DNA of 64,000 bases from Sphingobacterium griseoflavum (GTDB lineage Bacteria > Bacteroidota > Bacteroidia > Sphingobacteriales > Sphingobacteriaceae), in assembly GCF_014653155.1 (NCBI RefSeq), contig NZ_BNAF01000002.1:248001-312000 (forward strand), in the 5' to 3' direction. Of this stretch, positions 62,126 to 64,000 are shown in pieces. Within the stretch, counting starts at the first letter, position 1. Every line of letters starts with the position of its first letter. The notes under the pieces are model-generated. The model was not told the DNA's origin, did not search any database, and saw only the letters and a list, made by a program, of their open reading frames with translations. Made by a program: the position numbers and the translations under genes.

Positions 62126-62746
62126 ATGTTGATAAAAATATACGAGGACAATCCCAATCCTAAGGCTATACAGCAAGCAATAGATGTATTGCGAAAAGGT
62201 GGAGTCATTATTTATCCTACCGATACGGTCTATGGTATAGGCTGTGATATTACGAACCAAAAGGCGATCGAGCGCGTATGCCAAATTCGTGGGCTACGTC
62301 CAGACAAATCTAATTTGTCCTTCATCTGCTACGATTTGACCGACATTTCCAATTATACCAAGCCGTTTGATACAGCAGTTTTCCGCGTGTTAAAGAAAGC
62401 CCTCCCGGGTCCTTTCACCTTCATTTTTAACGCGAGTGGGCAAGTTCCTAAGCTACTCAGCTCCAAAAAGAAAACGGTAGGTATACGTGTTCCAGACAAC
62501 AACATTGTAAGAGAAATTGTTCGCGAACTGGGGCATCCCATTGTCACGTCGTCTATACATGATGAAGATGAAATTATCGAATACGCTACGGATCCGGAAT
62601 TGATCTACGAAAAGTATCAGGAATTGGTGGATATGGTCATCGATGGTGGATATGGCGGAAATGTAGCTTCGACAGTGGTCGACCTTACCACCGGTGAATT
62701 TGAAGTGGTGCGTGAAGGAAAAGGAGACTTAGAAGAATACCTCTAA
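62126..62746 (+). CDS. L-threonylcarbamoyladenylate synthase (Sua5/YrdC family)
   Basis: 206 residues. Makes threonylcarbamoyl-AMP for the t6A37 modification of tRNA. YrdC domain with KIYEDNPNPKAIQQAID, GGVIIYPTDTVYGIGCDI, KALPGPFTFIF and VGIRVPDNNIV. I use ATG 62126 because homologues begin M-L-x-K-I-Y; an ATG at 62105 would add seven residues. The C-terminus (VDLTTGEFEVVREGKGDLEEYL) is that of short Sua5/YwlC-like enzymes. Confidence 0.93.
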   Translation: MLIKIYEDNPNPKAIQQAIDVLRKGGVIIYPTDTVYGIGCDITNQKAIERVCQIRGLRPDKSNLSFICYDLTDISNYTKPFDTAVFRVLKKALPGPFTFIFNASGQVPKLLSSKKKTVGIRVPDNNIVREIVRELGHPIVTSSIHDEDEIIEYATDPELIYEKYQELVDMVIDGGYGGNVASTVVDLTTGEFEVVREGKGDLEEYL

Positions 62747-62750
62747 GTCA

Positions 62751-63194
62751 TTATCTTTTTGCCTCGACCCTTTCTTTCAACGACTTATTGAAAGCTATAA
62801 AGCCCGCTACAGTCGGCCCTAGAATCATTTTTTTCAAAAGAGGAACCAATACCCCACTGAAGTGCTCCCCTTGAATAAATTGCGTAGAACCATCTGGTAG
62901 GGACTTGAGTATAAAATAATGTTCCCCATCAAAAACACCCGGCAAAAATAGTCGTCCTCTCCAACGCAGCTCCTTGGCTGGCGAAAGGCGAAGCACTTGC
63001 GGTTGCATCGTAATCTGCTTACCATCCGGTTGCAGCAATCGTACTTTTACAGACCTACCCTCTTTTGGTGGATCGGATAAAAAATGAATGGTAGGGCTCC
63101 ACGCTTCATACGCCTGAAAATCTGTAAAAACCGACCAAACCTGATCTATTGTCGCCTGGATTTCAATCTGCTGTTCTATATGTATCTTTCCCAT
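62751..63194 (-). CDS. SRPBCC (START-like) domain protein
   Basis: 147 residues, single domain. The start IHIEQQIEIQATIDQVWSVFTDFQAYEAWSPTI is typical of polyketide-cyclase/START-like ligand-binding proteins; the fold is a hydrophobic pocket under a long C-terminal helix. The ligand is unknown. A TATTTTTG box lies four bases before the ATG. It converges with the Sua5/YrdC gene. Confidence 0.87.
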   Translation of the reverse strand: MGKIHIEQQIEIQATIDQVWSVFTDFQAYEAWSPTIHFLSDPPKEGRSVKVRLLQPDGKQITMQPQVLRLSPAKELRWRGRLFLPGVFDGEHYFILKSLPDGSTQFIQGEHFSGVLVPLLKKMILGPTVAGFIAFNKSLKERVEAKR

Positions 63195-63198
63195 GCCA

Positions 63199-63206
63199 CA
63201 AAAATA
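63199..63206 (-). promoter_or_regulatory. -7 element abutting the SRPBCC gene start
   Basis: TATTTTTG on the minus strand ends four bases before the ATG; predicts a leaderless transcript. Confidence 0.4.
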
Positions 63207-63238
63207 GCACCGTCAAAAACGATTTCAGTTGACAAATA

Positions 63239-63808
63239 TCAAGAAGTTTTCTTGGCCCGTATACGGCTCAGCGTTTCGGGCGTCATGCCGAGGACTGAAG
63301 CGATATATTGTAGCGGTACTTCATTAAAATGATTCGGAAAAGAGGCAAAATAACGCGCATAGCGTTCCTCGGCAGACAGCGCAATAAAATCGAAGATGCG
63401 GCTTTCCATCATCGCGAAACATTTGGCCACAAACCTCTTTTCGAACAAGTTCCAATCCGGAAATTCCCTTTCAAACGCGGCATATTCTGTATAGGACAAT
63501 GTCCACAGTGTGGTATCCGATAGCGCCTGAATATTCCAGCGCGCCGGCTCTCTAAACATAAAGGAAGGGAGATCAGTTAGAAAGTGTCCTGCATCGCCAA
63601 TCCACTGCGTGACTTCTTTGCTAGCAGTTTCCGCGAAAACACGTACGAGACCCGATGCGATAAAACTAAACTTGTTGCAGCGCTCACCAGTATGAAGGTA
63701 GTAGGAATTTTTTGGCAGGAACTCAGGGGAAAATTTTTTGGAAAACTTTTGTGCTTGCGCTTCGCTGATATCAAACATCGCGCAAAAAGCACGGGTTAAG
63801 GGCATCAT
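63239..63808 (-). CDS. Crp/Fnr-family transcriptional regulator
   Basis: 189 residues from ATG 63808 (an upstream GTG is less likely). A cyclic-nucleotide-binding-like domain (GERCNKFSFIASGLVRVF, GDAGHFLTDLPSF) and a short C-terminal helix-turn-helix (VPLQYIASVLGMTPETLSRIRAKK), as in the common short Crp/Fnr proteins of Bacteroidota. No conserved phosphate-binding Arg of true Crp is evident, so the effector is unknown. Its ATG shares a base with the stop of the DUF721 gene. Confidence 0.9.
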   Translation of the reverse strand: MMPLTRAFCAMFDISEAQAQKFSKKFSPEFLPKNSYYLHTGERCNKFSFIASGLVRVFAETASKEVTQWIGDAGHFLTDLPSFMFREPARWNIQALSDTTLWTLSYTEYAAFEREFPDWNLFEKRFVAKCFAMMESRIFDFIALSAEERYARYFASFPNHFNEVPLQYIASVLGMTPETLSRIRAKKTS

Positions 63809-64000
63809 CACAAGATAATGAATTCTTCCACCACCACATGACCTACATACTCGTTCACGCGCCCAATGATCTGTCTACGCATCATTGCTAATTCGTTTTT
63901 AATCACCGCCGATTCGACACGCACGAAAAGTTTCTTGTTGTGTATATAGATTTTTTGCGTGCGATTCGCAATCGCACTTCCGATGATTTTGGGCCATGCG
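63808..64000 (-). CDS. DUF721 (DciA-like) protein, 5' part outside window
   Basis: The last 63 codons of a frame that enters from the right edge (WPKIIGSAIANRTQKIYIHNKKLFVRVESAVIKNEL, ending VVVEEFIIL). This is the C-terminal part of the DUF721 family, related to the DnaB-helicase loader DciA. Its TGA overlaps the Crp/Fnr ATG. N-terminal part not visible. Confidence 0.85.
   Translation of the reverse strand, partial: AWPKIIGSAIANRTQKIYIHNKKLFVRVESAVIKNELAMMRRQIIGRVNEYVGHVVVEEFIIL

Noticed and set aside
1..64000. CRISPR arrays, insertion sequences, prophage or integration sites
   Set aside because: No spaced direct repeats, transposase, integrase or tRNA-flanked repeats were seen; gene content and codon use look uniform.

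Overview
The window is ordinary chromosomal DNA of a Bacteroidota bacterium, most likely of the Sphingobacteriaceae (Sphingobacterium/Pedobacter/Parapedobacter relatives). Supporting lineage marks are gldC, a GLPGLI protein with its partner beta-barrel, an S46 dipeptidyl-peptidase, BshA of bacillithiol synthesis, a BlaI/M56-TonB pair, a HYC_CC_PP-type small protein, a HMA-TonB-dependent receptor, and many promoters of the Bacteroidetes type (TAnnTTTG, sometimes with an upstream TTG about 20 bases away). I found no rRNA, tRNA, CRISPR array, insertion sequence or prophage. The genus is an inference and cannot be fixed from sequence reading alone.

Layout. 1-2.4 kb: a lipoprotein (cut by the window edge), an M56 peptidase with a TonB domain and a BlaI repressor, with two palindromic operators lying on the repressor promoter. 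2.4-6.6 kb: arfB, bshA, pyrH-frr and an exported sugar isomerase-like protein. 6.6-14.3 kb: minus-strand housekeeping genes (nuoA-nuoB-purK-purE, ffh, a YugP-like peptidase, an ECF sigma factor, glyA). 14.3-25 kb: an unknown membrane protein, an A-type Fe-S carrier, ileS with an altered HIGH motif, a zinc-less DksA-like protein, lspA, an M28 peptidase, an RmlD-like reductase, a thioesterase, EVE, gldC and a DEAD-box helicase. 25-35 kb: S46 peptidase, histone H1-like protein, GLPGLI/outer-membrane barrel pair, M20 dipeptidase, PlsC-like acyltransferase, an ABC ATPase and DUF2795.

35-39 kb holds a trp operon (trpD-F-B-A) preceded by a complete attenuator: a 15-residue leader peptide with three consecutive Trp codons, competing hairpins and a terminator. 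trpE, trpG and trpC are not here. 39-42.3 kb carries a probable copper or heavy-metal uptake locus (small Cys/His protein plus a TonB-dependent receptor with an N-terminal HMA domain). 42.4-45 kb: maf, kdsC, a candidate small RNA with its own promoter and terminator, and floA.

45.1-51.6 kb is the most system-like locus: four tightly packed or overlapping genes encoding a membrane GAF hybrid kinase with three receiver domains, a CheR methyltransferase, a receiver-less CheB methylesterase and a second REC-kinase-REC hybrid, with no MCP, CheA or CheW present. It is followed by azurin, two different dihydrolipoamide dehydrogenases 1 kb apart, a LacI-type regulator, an operon of lolD with two degenerate enzyme-like proteins (an ATP-grasp N-domain alone and a HAD protein without catalytic residues), sucC, asnS, an Sua5/YrdC-type enzyme, an SRPBCC protein, a Crp/Fnr regulator and the end of a DUF721 gene.
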